DNA of 64,000 bases. Origin: JBCCBV01 sp039033855. GTDB lineage: Bacteria; Planctomycetota; Phycisphaerae; Phycisphaerales; Phycisphaeraceae. The stretch covers positions 21,776-85,775 of the forward strand of contig JBCCBV010000015.1 in NCBI GenBank assembly GCA_039033855.1, written 5' to 3'. Below, piece by piece: positions 9,132 through 18,279 of this stretch (the first letter of the stretch is position 1; each line of letters begins with the position of its first letter). Position numbers and translations under genes: made by a program. The notes under the pieces were generated by a model, which saw nothing but the letters and a program-made list of their open reading frames with translations, was not told the DNA's origin and searched no databases.

Positions 9132-9922
9132 GCGTCCGGCGGTTCTTCAGACGGCTCCGCGGAGACCTCGTCCGACGGCGTTTGGATTTCCGCAGAGAGA
9201 TCGCGAGGCCGCCGATGCCGGTACACCCGGTCGATGGCGAAGGTGCGCCCCGAGTCGGCCGTGGTCACGCGCACCGACACGGCCCAGCCGACCAGGTCCG
9301 AGGGGGGCGCTTCGGGCAGCGCCAGGTCCAGCCGGTAGTGCGTGCCGGTAAGCCCCGAGCGGTAAGCGTCGTGCCATTGTTCGCCGGTGAAGTCGAAGGT
9401 CGACGGCGCCAGGGCGGGGCTGGCGCGGTCTGCGGGGTCTGCGGGGTCGAGCGACCGGAACAACGGGGTTACGCGCACCCGGGCGCTCGCTTGGACGGTC
9501 AGGAAACGGCCGTCGCGGTCTTGGGGGAGCACCAGCAGGCGGAGGGTTTCGTCGGCACCGTTGTCGTCGAGGTCGGTCGGTCCGGACCAGCGGTGCAGGG
9601 CCAGGTCGGCCAGGACGATGGGCGGGCCGGCGGCGGGCCCGGGCTCGTTGTCTGTGGGCGACGCCTGGGATCGCTCCGCGGCGTCGCGGGCGGCGAGTTC
9701 CTGCTCGCGCCGCTCCAGGGTTCGGCGGAGCTCGGCGACCTCTTGCTCGAGATCGGCGTTGGCGTTGGCGAACTCGGGGTCGCCGCCCGGGCGGACTTGA
9801 ACGGACCCGCACCCGGGGGCGAGGGTCGTGGCCACGCCGCACAAGGCGGCGGCGCAGAGCCGGGTCGTCGCTCTGCGTGATAGATGAAGCGGCCGTGCGC
9901 TGGGTTTACTCGGCGTCGTCAT
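9128..9922 (-). CDS. Putative lipoprotein of unknown function
   Basis: The 264-residue product starts with a basic stretch and a hydrophobic signal ending in a lipobox-like LAPGC near residue 37-41, so it is probably a lipid-anchored envelope protein. A short coiled coil (about 55-85, rich in Glu, Arg and Leu) follows. Then comes a beta-rich region with a phrase close to DLDDNGADETLRLLVLP that resembles a calcium-binding or repeat-type loop, and an acidic C-terminus. No family is recognised. The ATG at 9922 overlaps the end of clpP by 17 bases, so the two are probably co-transcribed and translationally coupled. Confidence 0.7.
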   Translation of the reverse strand: MTTPSKPSARPLHLSRRATTRLCAAALCGVATTLAPGCGSVQVRPGGDPEFANANADLEQEVAELRRTLERREQELAARDAAERSQASPTDNEPGPAAGPPIVLADLALHRWSGPTDLDDNGADETLRLLVLPQDRDGRFLTVQASARVRVTPLFRSLDPADPADRASPALAPSTFDFTGEQWHDAYRSGLTGTHYRLDLALPEAPPSDLVGWAVSVRVTTADSGRTFAIDRVYRHRRPRDLSAEIQTPSDEVSAEPSEEPPDA

Positions 9923-10541
9923 CCGAAGACCCGCTTCCGGCCACACCGTCGGGCAGGTGTTGGAGCACGTTGTCGGCGCAGCCGTAGGCGACGGACTCCT
10001 CGGCGTCGAGCCAGAGGTCGCGTTCGCAGTCGTGCTGGATCTTTTCCATGTCCTGGCCGGTGTGCTGCTGGATGATCTTGTAGAGGCGGTCGCGGGTGCG
10101 CAGCATCTCTTTGGCCTGGATCGACAGGTCGGTGGCCTGGCCCTGCATGACCCCGCCCATGAGGGGCTGGTGCAGGAGCACCCGGCTGTTGGGCAGCATC
10201 GAGCGTTTGCCCTTGGCGCCGCCCATCAGGAGGATCGAGCCCATCGAGGCGGCCACGCCCACGCAATAGGTCTGCACGGTGGGGCGGACGAACTGCATGG
10301 TGTCGTAGATCGCCAGTCCGGCCGACACCGACCCGCCGGGCGAGTTGACGTAGATGTGGATGTCGTTCTTGGCGTCTTCGTTGGACAAGAACAGCAGTTG
10401 GGCGGTCACCAGCGAGGTGGTGGCGTCCGAGATCGGGCCATTGATAAAGATGACCCGGTCCTTCAGCAGCCGGCTGAAGATGTCGTAGGCGCGCTCACCG
10501 CGGCCGGTCGACTCGATGACCATGGGGACAAGTTGGCTCAT
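9906..10541 (-). CDS. clpP: ATP-dependent Clp protease proteolytic subunit
   Basis: ClpP is the tetradecameric serine protease chamber that works with ClpA/ClpX-type unfoldases. The 211-residue product has nucleophile S99 in GVAASMGSIL, catalytic H124 in LPNSRVLLHQP and the following GG/GQATD helix region. It also has the NSPGGSVSAG substrate strand (66-75) and an Asp in the ERDLWLDAEE segment. The start at 10541 gives the usual MSQLVPMVIE N-terminus. The C-terminus is a short acidic tail. clpX is not adjacent; the neighbours are a cell-wall carboxypeptidase and a lipoprotein. Confidence 0.96.
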   Translation of the reverse strand: MSQLVPMVIESTGRGERAYDIFSRLLKDRVIFINGPISDATTSLVTAQLLFLSNEDAKNDIHIYVNSPGGSVSAGLAIYDTMQFVRPTVQTYCVGVAASMGSILLMGGAKGKRSMLPNSRVLLHQPLMGGVMQGQATDLSIQAKEMLRTRDRLYKIIQQHTGQDMEKIQHDCERDLWLDAEESVAYGCADNVLQHLPDGVAGSGSSDDDAE

Positions 10542-10624
10542 GGGGGACGCTCCGTGTCTTCCGTGAAAAGGGGCGGCGGGCGGGCAGTGTAGGCCCGGGC
10601 GGGCGGCGGGGCAGCGGCGGGTGT

Positions 10625-12304
10625 CTATCGAGCGCCGGCGGCGGGGGTGGCTTCGGCCGGTGCGCTGGGGGTGGCGGCGGCGGCCGCGCTCGCCCGGCGG
10701 ACCAAATCGTCGTCGATTTCGTTCACGATCCGGTCCTGCAGCCGGCGCACCGGGGCGTTGGTAAACCGCGGGCGGAACCCGTTGACCAGGATGCTGAACG
10801 CCACCCGGCGGACCTGCCCGGGGTTCTGCGGGTCGTCGAGCTCGAGCACGCCCGACAGCGACGACGCGCTGATCCACTGCCCGTCGATCGGCCGGCCGAT
10901 GGTGCCGGTCTTGGCGTACAGGCGGGCGGTCAGGTCGTCCTTCATGCGGTTGCGCAGGGTGCCGCTCTGGCCCGGCCGGGCGAGCGAAGCGCGGAGCACG
11001 TCGGCCTGGGCGGGGTCTTCGAGCATGTGGTCGAGGGTCTCGACCAGCAGGCGTGCGGTCAGGCGGTTGCGGTGCGACATGCCCGAGCCGTCGGCCACCA
11101 GCACGCCGTGGATCGGCGCCCGGCCGTGGAGCTCTTCGCTCAGGAATCGGCGGACCGCCGCGGCGCCGGCTTGGTAGGAGCCCGGGGCGCCGGTCATCTC
11201 GTGGCCCAGCCGTTTGAGCACGGCCTCGGCGGCCATGTTGTGCGAATCGCGGTTCACCCGCAGCAGCACCCAAGGCAGGGTCGAGCGGAAGCGTTCGATG
11301 ACCACGCTCGGCGGCAGGTTGGTGCGCAGGGTCGGCCGGGCAATGGCGCCGACCTCCACGCCCCGGGCTTGGAGCCGCTCGGCCAGCAGGTTGGCCAAAA
11401 ACATCGGCGGGTCGTGCGTGGTGCGCGAGGCGGACACGCGCTCGCGCGAGGGCGTGGCGCCGCGCAGGGTAAAGACGTTGGCGTCCGGTTCGCGGGTGAT
11501 GCGCAGGTCGTTGGTGCGCCCGGTGCGGGCCAGGTTGTAGGTGGTGACAAAGTCGCCGAAGGGGTACGCCTCGATGGCCGGGGCGGCGCCGGGCGAGGTG
11601 GGCGCGGCCGTAAAGCTGATGACGTTGTTGTAGAAGTTCAGCCCGGCGACCTGGGCGCAGTAGTAGAAGTCGAGCTGGTCTTTGGGCCAGTCGGGGTGGA
11701 CAAACTCGTCGTCGAAGACCCGGTCGTCGACCCAGAGGGTGTCGATGCGCCCGACGCCCTCTTCGACCAGGTCGTTGCACCAGTCGTCGAGCACGGTGTC
11801 GGCGGTGAGCTTGACGTGGTCGGCCGGGGCCCGGCCCTGGTTGATCTGGCGTTCGAGCCGGCGGAGCAGGGTCGGGTCGCCGAACACCGGGTCGCCGCCG
11901 CCGCGGAGGATAAGGTCCACGGTCTGCGGGTCCGGCCCGGCGATGCGCTCGAGCCGGGTCTCGAACGCGAAGTCCGGCCCAAGGCGCCCGAGCGCCGCGG
12001 CGGTGGTCAGCACCTTCATGTTCGAGGCGGGCGCCAAGGCCCGGTCGGCCTCGATGCGCACCAGGTAGCGGTCGGTGTCGAGGTCTTTGACGGCGACGCC
12101 CGCGACGGATTCGCCCAGCCCGGCGTCGCGCACCAGCGCGCGGATGTCGGACTCCAGATCGGCCCGGGCCGGAAGCGACGCCAGCGCCATGGCCAGGCAG
12201 GCGAGCCCGCGCAGCGCACGGGTCAGCGGGCGTTTCGATCGCGGTCGCAAAGCACGCCAAAGGCTGCGATTGGCGGCGTCATCGACAAGGGGGGCGGTGG
12301 TCAT
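10625..12304 (-). CDS. dacB: D-alanyl-D-alanine carboxypeptidase/endopeptidase, PBP4 type
   Basis: This is a periplasmic penicillin-binding protein of the S13 family that trims or cleaves peptidoglycan cross-links. The 559-residue product has a signal peptide (hydrophobic stretch about 31-48). The three active-site motifs are SNMK at 94-97, SHN in RDSHNMAAE and KTG in YAKTGTIG. The large insert between the first two motifs is typical of the family. The ATG at 12304 overlaps the TGA of the upstream gene as ATGA, showing translational coupling. The C-terminus is an Ala/Pro-rich tail. Confidence 0.94.
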   Translation of the reverse strand: MTTAPLVDDAANRSLWRALRPRSKRPLTRALRGLACLAMALASLPARADLESDIRALVRDAGLGESVAGVAVKDLDTDRYLVRIEADRALAPASNMKVLTTAAALGRLGPDFAFETRLERIAGPDPQTVDLILRGGGDPVFGDPTLLRRLERQINQGRAPADHVKLTADTVLDDWCNDLVEEGVGRIDTLWVDDRVFDDEFVHPDWPKDQLDFYYCAQVAGLNFYNNVISFTAAPTSPGAAPAIEAYPFGDFVTTYNLARTGRTNDLRITREPDANVFTLRGATPSRERVSASRTTHDPPMFLANLLAERLQARGVEVGAIARPTLRTNLPPSVVIERFRSTLPWVLLRVNRDSHNMAAEAVLKRLGHEMTGAPGSYQAGAAAVRRFLSEELHGRAPIHGVLVADGSGMSHRNRLTARLLVETLDHMLEDPAQADVLRASLARPGQSGTLRNRMKDDLTARLYAKTGTIGRPIDGQWISASSLSGVLELDDPQNPGQVRRVAFSILVNGFRPRFTNAPVRRLQDRIVNEIDDDLVRRASAAAAATPSAPAEATPAAGAR

Positions 12305-13284
12305 TCGGACCAGTATGCCCATCGGCGGACCGAGCGGAGCGCGTAGTCGGCTACGCCGGTCTCGGCCTGGACCATCACGTGCTGGGTGCGCGGGTCGGCG
12401 TCGAACCAGTAGCGCTCGGTCTGACCGTCGGGGTAAGCGACTTCGAGCTGGTGGGCGACGATCGTGCCGGCCGGCACCTTGACCGCGGCGCGGTCCACAT
12501 AGCGCACTACGGCGTCGACCGGTTCGACCGGCGAAAGGTGCGTGGTCGTTGCTTCGGGGACCACCCGCAACTTCAGATCGGACGCGTCGGCGAACGGGTA
12601 GCCACGCAATACCAACGGCAGGGCGTCGTGGAACACCAGGTCGGCGCCGGCGTCGAACGACCCCTGGCGGACGCCTTCGTTCGGGAAGTAAGACGATTGA
12701 CGCCACGCCACAAGGTTGCCGAGCAAGGTGGCCTCTTTGAACGTGGCGCCGCAGTCCTCGTTGCTGCCCATCTGGAGCTTGACCGCGGACAGGTCGTCGG
12801 TCTGCACGTACGCCATGGTCGAGTAGTGGTAGGTGTAGTTCTTGGTGGGCAGGTCTTCGCGCACGTGGAACTTGAAGACTTCGATGCCTTGGCCGGCGGC
12901 CTTGGTGGCGGTGGCCGGGCTGTAGGGCTCTTTGTTGGTGAAGAAGCGCGCCACGTATTGGCGTGGCTGGCCGTACATCGATCGGGTGGCGTCGTAGTCG
13001 GCCTGCTCGGCCTGGCCGTCGTACCAGATGGGGTCGTTGACAAAGGCGAAGTCGAGCTTGGCCAGGCCGTCGGCGGAAATCGGCGCGGCGGGCGGCGTGG
13101 TATTGGCGGTGTCGTTGGGCGTGTGTGCGTTACCGCTGGAGGTTGGCCAGAGTGCGCCGATGAGCGCGAGCACCATCAGCAAGGCCATGATCTTGCCGGC
13201 CATGCTGAGGGCGCGGTGAACGGGCCCCGGCGGGATCAGCGTTGCGATGTGGGTGGCTTTTCGTGGCTGGGGGGAACGGGGCAT
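12301..13284 (-). CDS. Membrane-anchored secreted protein of unknown function
   Basis: The 327-residue product has one N-terminal hydrophobic segment (about 28-46) that is a signal peptide or anchor, followed by a Thr/Pro/Asn-rich linker. The remainder is a probable periplasmic beta-rich domain. The C-terminal half (near VPAGTIVAHQLEVAYPDGQ and RYWFDADPR) is reminiscent of outer-membrane-linked DUF3108-like domains, but this is a weak resemblance. A clear GGAGG at 13291-13295 supports the start. It is coupled to dacB by a 4-base overlap, so a role in the cell envelope is likely. Confidence 0.7.
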   Translation of the reverse strand: MPRSPQPRKATHIATLIPPGPVHRALSMAGKIMALLMVLALIGALWPTSSGNAHTPNDTANTTPPAAPISADGLAKLDFAFVNDPIWYDGQAEQADYDATRSMYGQPRQYVARFFTNKEPYSPATATKAAGQGIEVFKFHVREDLPTKNYTYHYSTMAYVQTDDLSAVKLQMGSNEDCGATFKEATLLGNLVAWRQSSYFPNEGVRQGSFDAGADLVFHDALPLVLRGYPFADASDLKLRVVPEATTTHLSPVEPVDAVVRYVDRAAVKVPAGTIVAHQLEVAYPDGQTERYWFDADPRTQHVMVQAETGVADYALRSVRRWAYWSE

Positions 13285-13327
13285 CGCGGGCCTCCAATAA
13301 GAAACGGCGGGGCGGCCGTGCCCGGGG

Positions 13328-14542
13328 TCACGCCGGGCGATCGGACATCTGTCGATACAGCCGAGCGTAGGCGTCGAGCATGCTTTGGCGGGAGAACTGC
13401 TCGGCGACGCGCTGCTGCCCGGTGTGCCCGAGCGACGCGCCCAGTTGGCGGTCGCGCAGGATCAGCCGGAGGTTGTACGCCAGCAGGTCCGGGTCTTGCC
13501 GGGGCGAGAGCAAGCCGGTTTCGCCGTGGGCCACGACTTCGGCGTTGCCCCCGACGTCGGTGGCGGCCACGGGCAGGCCGGCGGCCATGGCTTCGAGCAG
13601 GGTCAGCGAAACGCCTTCGCTCAGGCTCGACAGCACGAAGCAGTCGGCGCCGGGCAGCAGGTCGTCGACGTCGGCGCGCACGCCCAGCACGCGGACGTGG
13701 GGCGCCATCTCCAACTCATCGATCAGGGCCTCGAGGTTCGCGCGTTCGGGACCGTCGCCTACCAGCACCAGGGTTGCGCCGGGCAGCTTGTCCTGCACTT
13801 GTGCGAAGGCGTGCAACGCCGTGCCGTGGTCTTTCACCGGGTGGAAGCGCGCGACCTGGATCGCCACGGGCTGTTCGGGATCCACGCGCATGGCTTGGCG
13901 GGCGCGCAGGCGCAGGGCGGCGTGCTCGGCCGGGTCGGTCGGCGGGGCGAAGCGGTCGGCGTCAACGGCGTTGTAGACGACCTCGATCCGGTCGCGACGC
14001 ATGCCCTCGCAATCGACGAGCGCCCGCTTCACGAAATCGCCCACGGCGGTAATACGGTCGGCGCCGCGCAGTAGGAACCGATTGGCCAGGCGCCGGCGGA
14101 GCTTGCGCGGGTCGGGGTAGTGCCGGCCGTGCTCGGTGAACAGGATCGGCGGCCGGGCGCCGGCGTAGCGGGCCGTGGAGGCGTAGAAGAACGGCGTGTA
14201 TTGGTGGGCATGGACCACGTCGGGGCGTTGTGCGCGCAGCAGGTTGTGCAGCTTGCGGATCAACGCGGTGTCGACCCCAGGGGTCCGGCCGAGGTCGACG
14301 ACGTTGAAGCCTTCTTGCGATAGCTCGGCGCCCAACGGCCCGACGCCGTCGAGCAGGTAGAAGGCGAAGTCGAACTCGCTGCGCAGAGCCCGGGCGATTT
14401 GCGCGGCGACCAGCTCGGCGCCAGCGCGGTCGAGCCGGTGCATGACGTGGACGATGCGCGGTTTGTCGGCGGGACCGCGATGTTCCGAGGCGTCTGCGTC
14501 TTCCCGGGCGTCTGCGTCTGCCGGGGTGTCCGGGGGGGTCAC
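13328..14542 (-). CDS. GT4-family glycosyltransferase
   Basis: The 404-residue product is a GT-B fold glycosyltransferase that would transfer a sugar from a nucleotide donor, probably to an envelope glycan. The N-terminal acceptor domain begins at HVMHRLDRAGAE. The C-terminal donor domain shows VVYNAVD, the IQVARFHPVKD segment and the EX7E-type motif SEGVSLTLLEAMAAGLPV. The GTG at 14542 overlaps the TGA of the upstream RNase HII-like gene (GTGA), which makes it the most likely start. About 30 acidic Asp/Ala-rich residues precede the domain. The acceptor cannot be told from sequence. Confidence 0.88.
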   Translation of the reverse strand: MTPPDTPADADAREDADASEHRGPADKPRIVHVMHRLDRAGAELVAAQIARALRSEFDFAFYLLDGVGPLGAELSQEGFNVVDLGRTPGVDTALIRKLHNLLRAQRPDVVHAHQYTPFFYASTARYAGARPPILFTEHGRHYPDPRKLRRRLANRFLLRGADRITAVGDFVKRALVDCEGMRRDRIEVVYNAVDADRFAPPTDPAEHAALRLRARQAMRVDPEQPVAIQVARFHPVKDHGTALHAFAQVQDKLPGATLVLVGDGPERANLEALIDELEMAPHVRVLGVRADVDDLLPGADCFVLSSLSEGVSLTLLEAMAAGLPVAATDVGGNAEVVAHGETGLLSPRQDPDLLAYNLRLILRDRQLGASLGHTGQQRVAEQFSRQSMLDAYARLYRQMSDRPA

Positions 14543-15504
14543 GCGCGTCTCCGCAGCTCGGCGGGGTCGACGCCTAGGCGCGGCAGGTGGGGCGCCAGGT
14601 CGTCGCGGAAGCGGTTGGCGTCTTTGCCGTAGCCGGCGGTGGGCGCCAGGCCGGGGCATCGGCCGGTGAACCACGCGTTGAACCGGGCCATCAGCAGCTC
14701 GCGCGTGTACTTGGCCAGCATCGACGCCAGCGCCACCGGCATGTGAGCCGACTCGGCGGCGCTCTGGAAACACACGACCATCTCGCGGGCGGTGGTGGCG
14801 TCGGCCAGGCGGTAGATCGAGCGCTCGGGCGATTCTTCGAGCACGTCGAGCACGAGGTCGGGAAACGCGGTGTGCAGCGGGTCGCGGTAGCGCACGCGGC
14901 CCGACTGCCGGTCGACAAACACGCGCGGCTTGTGCCCGCCGAAGCGTTGGAAGATGGCGTCGAGGTGGGCGCTGACAAACGCAAAGCCGACCGCCGCTTT
15001 GGACCGCGTGGCGTCGATCATCCGGTTGAAGCGGTCCTCGTAGCACACGGCGACCTTCAGGTCGGCCACGATGACGTCGGTGTGCTGGCAGGCCTGACGC
15101 AGCATGCCTCGGGCCACGGCGAACTCGCCCGGGCTGATCGCGGTGGGCAGCGGCTCGGCCCGCCCGGCGTACCAGGGCAGGTCGTCCGGCGGGGCGTCGG
15201 CGAGCTGGTCCAGCCAGGCCGCGACCGACAGCGCCTCGCGCCCCGCGGCGCTGGCGAACGCCAGGCAGCCCGGCTCGAGTTTCTTCAGCCCCGCGGCGGC
15301 GGTCTTGAGTCGCTTGGAGTCGTCCACGGGCACCTTGCCCTTGGGGGCGCCGGCCCGGCAGACCACGCCGTCGAGCCGGCGCCAGAGCGAAGGCGGCGGC
15401 GCGTCGCGCTCGGCGTCCGGGATGGCGAACACCGCGCGGCCGGTGGTCATCGGCCCGTAGAAGGGCCCGTAGCCGGCCTCGTCGATCCCCGCGTACACGT
15501 ACAT
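14539..15504 (-). CDS. Ribonuclease HII/HIII-like nuclease
   Basis: The 321-residue product matches the RNase HII fold, which removes RNA or single ribonucleotides from DNA. It begins with GIDEAGYGPFYGP, giving the metal ligands D8 and E9. It also has a VDDSKRLK segment, an Asp in VFVDRQSGR and a late ASMLAKYTREL motif like the family's conserved helix. It is longer than classical RNase HII (about 200 residues) and has extra central segments, so it may be a lineage-specific variant. The ATG at 15504 is chosen because the motif starts seven residues later; the open frame upstream is not conserved-looking. Confidence 0.8.
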   Translation of the reverse strand: MYVYAGIDEAGYGPFYGPMTTGRAVFAIPDAERDAPPPSLWRRLDGVVCRAGAPKGKVPVDDSKRLKTAAAGLKKLEPGCLAFASAAGREALSVAAWLDQLADAPPDDLPWYAGRAEPLPTAISPGEFAVARGMLRQACQHTDVIVADLKVAVCYEDRFNRMIDATRSKAAVGFAFVSAHLDAIFQRFGGHKPRVFVDRQSGRVRYRDPLHTAFPDLVLDVLEESPERSIYRLADATTAREMVVCFQSAAESAHMPVALASMLAKYTRELLMARFNAWFTGRCPGLAPTAGYGKDANRFRDDLAPHLPRLGVDPAELRRRA

Positions 15505-15703
15505 AGGACCGCGATCGTACCCCCTGCGGCGCCGACGATTCGGTCTGCAACGGTTGGGCGGGGCGGGAGGGCGCGTTGCACGCCCCGGGACCCGTGCGTG
15601 GCGAACTAGGGGCCGTGCCCGGCCGAAGGAATCGTAAGCATGAGTGCGGTTTGGGCGACCGGCGCGTGGCGTCGGCCCCCCGCCCCGCTGGGGAACGCGA
15701 TCC

Positions 15704-16048
15704 ATGGACAACGCCTTCGAGATCGAGCAAGACGGCGGCGTGGTGACCGCCCGGCTGGAAGTCCCCGACGTCTCCTACGCTCAGATGCAGGAGCTGGTCC
15801 AGGGCTGCGTCGAGCGCATGCGCTACGACAACGCCAACGACTTCATCGTCGACCTGACCAAGGTCGAGTTCCTGGCGTCGGCCTGTCTGGGGGCGCTGGT
15901 GGAGCTGCTGCAAGACGTCGAGCACCAGCGTGGACAAGTGGCTTTGGCCGGGTGCAACGAGAACGTGGCGTTCTTGTTCAAGGTCACCAAGCTCGACTCG
16001 GTGTTTGCGCTCTGCGACGACATCGAAGAAGCGATCGCCAGCCTGTAA
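15704..16048 (+). CDS. STAS-domain protein (anti-sigma-factor antagonist-like)
   Basis: The 114-residue product is a lone STAS domain of the SpoIIAA/RsbV type, which normally binds an anti-sigma or kinase partner and is switched by serine phosphorylation. The core strand and helix DFIVDLTKVEFLASACLGALVEL lies at 46-68. In the usual D-S-S-G position the sequence reads A58-S59-A60-C61, so the serine normally phosphorylated appears to be Ala; S59 remains. The ATG at 15704 fits the domain start. No partner kinase or sigma gene is adjacent. Confidence 0.85.
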   Translation: MDNAFEIEQDGGVVTARLEVPDVSYAQMQELVQGCVERMRYDNANDFIVDLTKVEFLASACLGALVELLQDVEHQRGQVALAGCNENVAFLFKVTKLDSVFALCDDIEEAIASL

Positions 16049-16076
16049 GCCGCGGTTTGCGCAGGTCCAATGCGAG

Positions 16077-16095
16077 CCGGGTTCTGTGAACCCGG
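16077..16095. repeat. Perfect 8-bp hairpin downstream of STAS gene
   Basis: CCGGGTTC-TGT-GAACCCGG forms a perfect 8-base-pair stem with a three-base loop, 28 bases after the STAS stop codon. There is no T-run, so it is not a classical terminator. It may protect the transcript end. Further right, at 16171-16190, two TTCCGG words stand 10 bases apart. Confidence 0.5.
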
Positions 16096-16198
16096 TGGAT
16101 CGAAACGACCGGACCCGTGTGATCCGTGTGGACCGGTCACGCGGTGCCCGGCCGGCGGGGTAGTTTCCGCGGACTTCCGGCGACTTCCGGGGGGGCCG

Positions 16199-17023
16199 TT
16201 ACCGGCCTTCGCGCAGGCGCTCGCCGAGGAAGTTCGACAGGTCGGTTTGGGCGGCGATTTTTTCGACCACCGCTTCGATGTCGTAATCGACGCGCACGAA
16301 CTCGAGCGTGTCGGCCTGGTCGTCTGCGCTGGGCGCCGGTACGGCTTGGCCGTTGTCCGTCGGCGGGTCGAGCGGCTGGGCGTGGGTGAGGATGGCGAAG
16401 CTGGCCCGGGGGTCGCGGTCACGCGGCTGGCCGACGCTGCCGGGGTTGATGATGGCCTTTTCGTCGGGCTCGAACGTGTAGCGCGCACCCAGGTCCGACG
16501 GCGGGTAGAAGTCGGGTTCGTCGGTAAACACGCCGGGCACGTGGGTATGGCCGACGAAGCAGCGGTGGCGGAGGCGCTCGAAGATCGCCTGCATCTTGCC
16601 GGGCGCCGACACGACGTCGTCGGGGAAGATGTACTCGTTGATCGGCCGGCGGGGCGAGGCGTGGACCCACAGCGTGCCGCCTTGCCACTTGCGCACCACC
16701 AGACCGCCCAGGTAGGCCCAGCGGCGCTTGCGGGCGTCGTCGTCCGGTTCTTCCTCGAGCTGCCTGCGGGTCCAGAACGCGGCTTGCTCGGCCGAGGTGT
16801 TGAAGCTGGTGGGCTCGAACAGCACGGCGAAGTCGTGGTTGCCCATGAGCGCAAAGTCGCAGCGCTCGGCCACGCGGTCCAGGCAGACCAGCGGGTCGGG
16901 CCCGTAGCCGATGATGTCGCCCAGGCAGACGATCTGGTCGACCTCGCGCTGGTCGATTTCGGCGAGCACGGCGGTCAGCGCGTCGGCGTTGCCGTGGATA
17001 TCGGAGATAATGGCGGTGCGCAT
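16199..17023 (-). CDS. Metallophosphoesterase (calcineurin-like)
   Basis: The 274-residue product is a dinuclear-metal phosphoesterase. Motifs in order are D8-x-H10 in ISDIHGN, GDIIGYG at 35-41 (metal ligand D36), GNHD at 61-64, WVHASP and GHTHVPG. This resembles the YfcE/DR1281 type of small phosphodiesterases. The natural substrate cannot be deduced. An Asp/Pro-rich insertion sits in the C-terminal part (about 215-240). The gene is divergent from the heptosyltransferase gene with 164 bases between the starts. Confidence 0.9.
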   Translation of the reverse strand: MRTAIISDIHGNADALTAVLAEIDQREVDQIVCLGDIIGYGPDPLVCLDRVAERCDFALMGNHDFAVLFEPTSFNTSAEQAAFWTRRQLEEEPDDDARKRRWAYLGGLVVRKWQGGTLWVHASPRRPINEYIFPDDVVSAPGKMQAIFERLRHRCFVGHTHVPGVFTDEPDFYPPSDLGARYTFEPDEKAIINPGSVGQPRDRDPRASFAILTHAQPLDPPTDNGQAVPAPSADDQADTLEFVRVDYDIEAVVEKIAAQTDLSNFLGERLREGR

Positions 17024-17187
17024 CGCGGGTCGCTCGGGGGGAACACGCTTGGCTCGGCGGGCCGGCCTGTGGCGAAACCGTCAGACTAGCCGAATCGACC
17101 GGGCCGTCTGGCGATCGGGCTATCCGCCGGCCTGTTCCCCTGCCGATCTCAGCCGACCCGCAGGTTCTCCGCTTTGCTTGCTTGCCC

Positions 17188-18267
17188 ATGCAGGACGCCG
17201 CCGCCACCCAACCCGACCCGCCGGATCGCACCGGGCCCCGGCTGTTGCTGATCCGCCCGACGGCGCTGGGCGACGTGGCCAAGACCGCTGCGAGCCTGGC
17301 CGCGCTCCGCCGGGCGCATCCCCACGCGCACATCGACTGGCTGGTGAGCCGGCCGTTCGCCCCGTTGATCGCGCCGCACCCGGCGCTCGACGGCGTGGTG
17401 GCGTTCGACCGCAAACGGGCCGGGAGCTGGGCGCCGCTTCTGCGCACGCTCTACCGGGCCCGGTACGACGCGGTGTACGACCTGCAGGGTTTGCTGCGGT
17501 CGGGGCTGTTTACGCTGGCGACGCGGGCCAAGGTGCGCATCGGGTTTGCCGATGCGCGCGAGGGCGCGGCGTGGTGTTACAACCGCAAGCACGCGGTGAC
17601 GATCGATCAGAACGCCGTGGACCGGATGCTCGGGCTGCTGTCGGCCGACGGCATCGACACCGCCGCGCCCGACCCGCGGCTGTACGTGGATCCAGACGAG
17701 CAGCAGCCCCATCGCGATTGGCTGGCCGAGCATGGGCTCGATCCCAACGGTTACGTGGCCGTGGCGCCCACCGCCAAGTGGGGGTGCAAGCGTTGGCCGA
17801 TCGAGCGCTTTCGGGTGTTGCTGCGACGGCTGACCTCGGCCGGGCATCCGGCGGTGGTGATCGCCGGGCCGGGCGAGGCGGACTCGGTCCGGCTTCTGGT
17901 GGGGGCCGGCTCCGGGGCTTCCGGGGCGTCCGGGGTTTCTAGAGCTTCCGGGGGGGGCGGCGTGCTGTTCGAGGGCGGTGTCGGCCGTCTGTCGGCGTGT
18001 TTGGCCGACGCCCGCGCGGTGGTGGCCAACGACTCGGCGGCGCTGCACATCGCCGTGGGGCACGGCCGTCCGGTCGTGGGTCTCTACGGGCCGACCGACC
18101 CGAAACGCGTGGGGCCTTATCAAAGGCCCGAGGCCGTGGTGCAGCCCGACGGCCTGGAACCGGGTGAGATGGTCGGCTACCGCAAACGGCAGGACGATGA
18201 CGCGCTGATCCGCCGGATTTCCGTCGATGCGGTGTGGGAGCGCCTCCGCGCCGTCGCGGGGGTGTAG
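17188..18267 (+). CDS. GT9-family (heptosyltransferase-like) glycosyltransferase
   Basis: The 359-residue product is related to lipopolysaccharide heptosyltransferases, which add heptose from an ADP-heptose donor to core oligosaccharide. Features are IRPTALGDV at 22-30, the VAVAPTAKWGCKRWP donor-binding region and NDSAALHIAVGHGRPVVGLYGPTDP near the C-terminus. About residues 235-258 is a Gly/Ser/Ala insertion encoded by tandem TCCGGGGNN units. It replaces what is normally a short loop. The ATG at 17188 is preferred to a TTG two codons earlier. Confidence 0.87.
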   Translation: MQDAAATQPDPPDRTGPRLLLIRPTALGDVAKTAASLAALRRAHPHAHIDWLVSRPFAPLIAPHPALDGVVAFDRKRAGSWAPLLRTLYRARYDAVYDLQGLLRSGLFTLATRAKVRIGFADAREGAAWCYNRKHAVTIDQNAVDRMLGLLSADGIDTAAPDPRLYVDPDEQQPHRDWLAEHGLDPNGYVAVAPTAKWGCKRWPIERFRVLLRRLTSAGHPAVVIAGPGEADSVRLLVGAGSGASGASGVSRASGGGGVLFEGGVGRLSACLADARAVVANDSAALHIAVGHGRPVVGLYGPTDPKRVGPYQRPEAVVQPDGLEPGEMVGYRKRQDDDALIRRISVDAVWERLRAVAGV

Positions 18268-18279
18268 TGCCGTGGCTGT

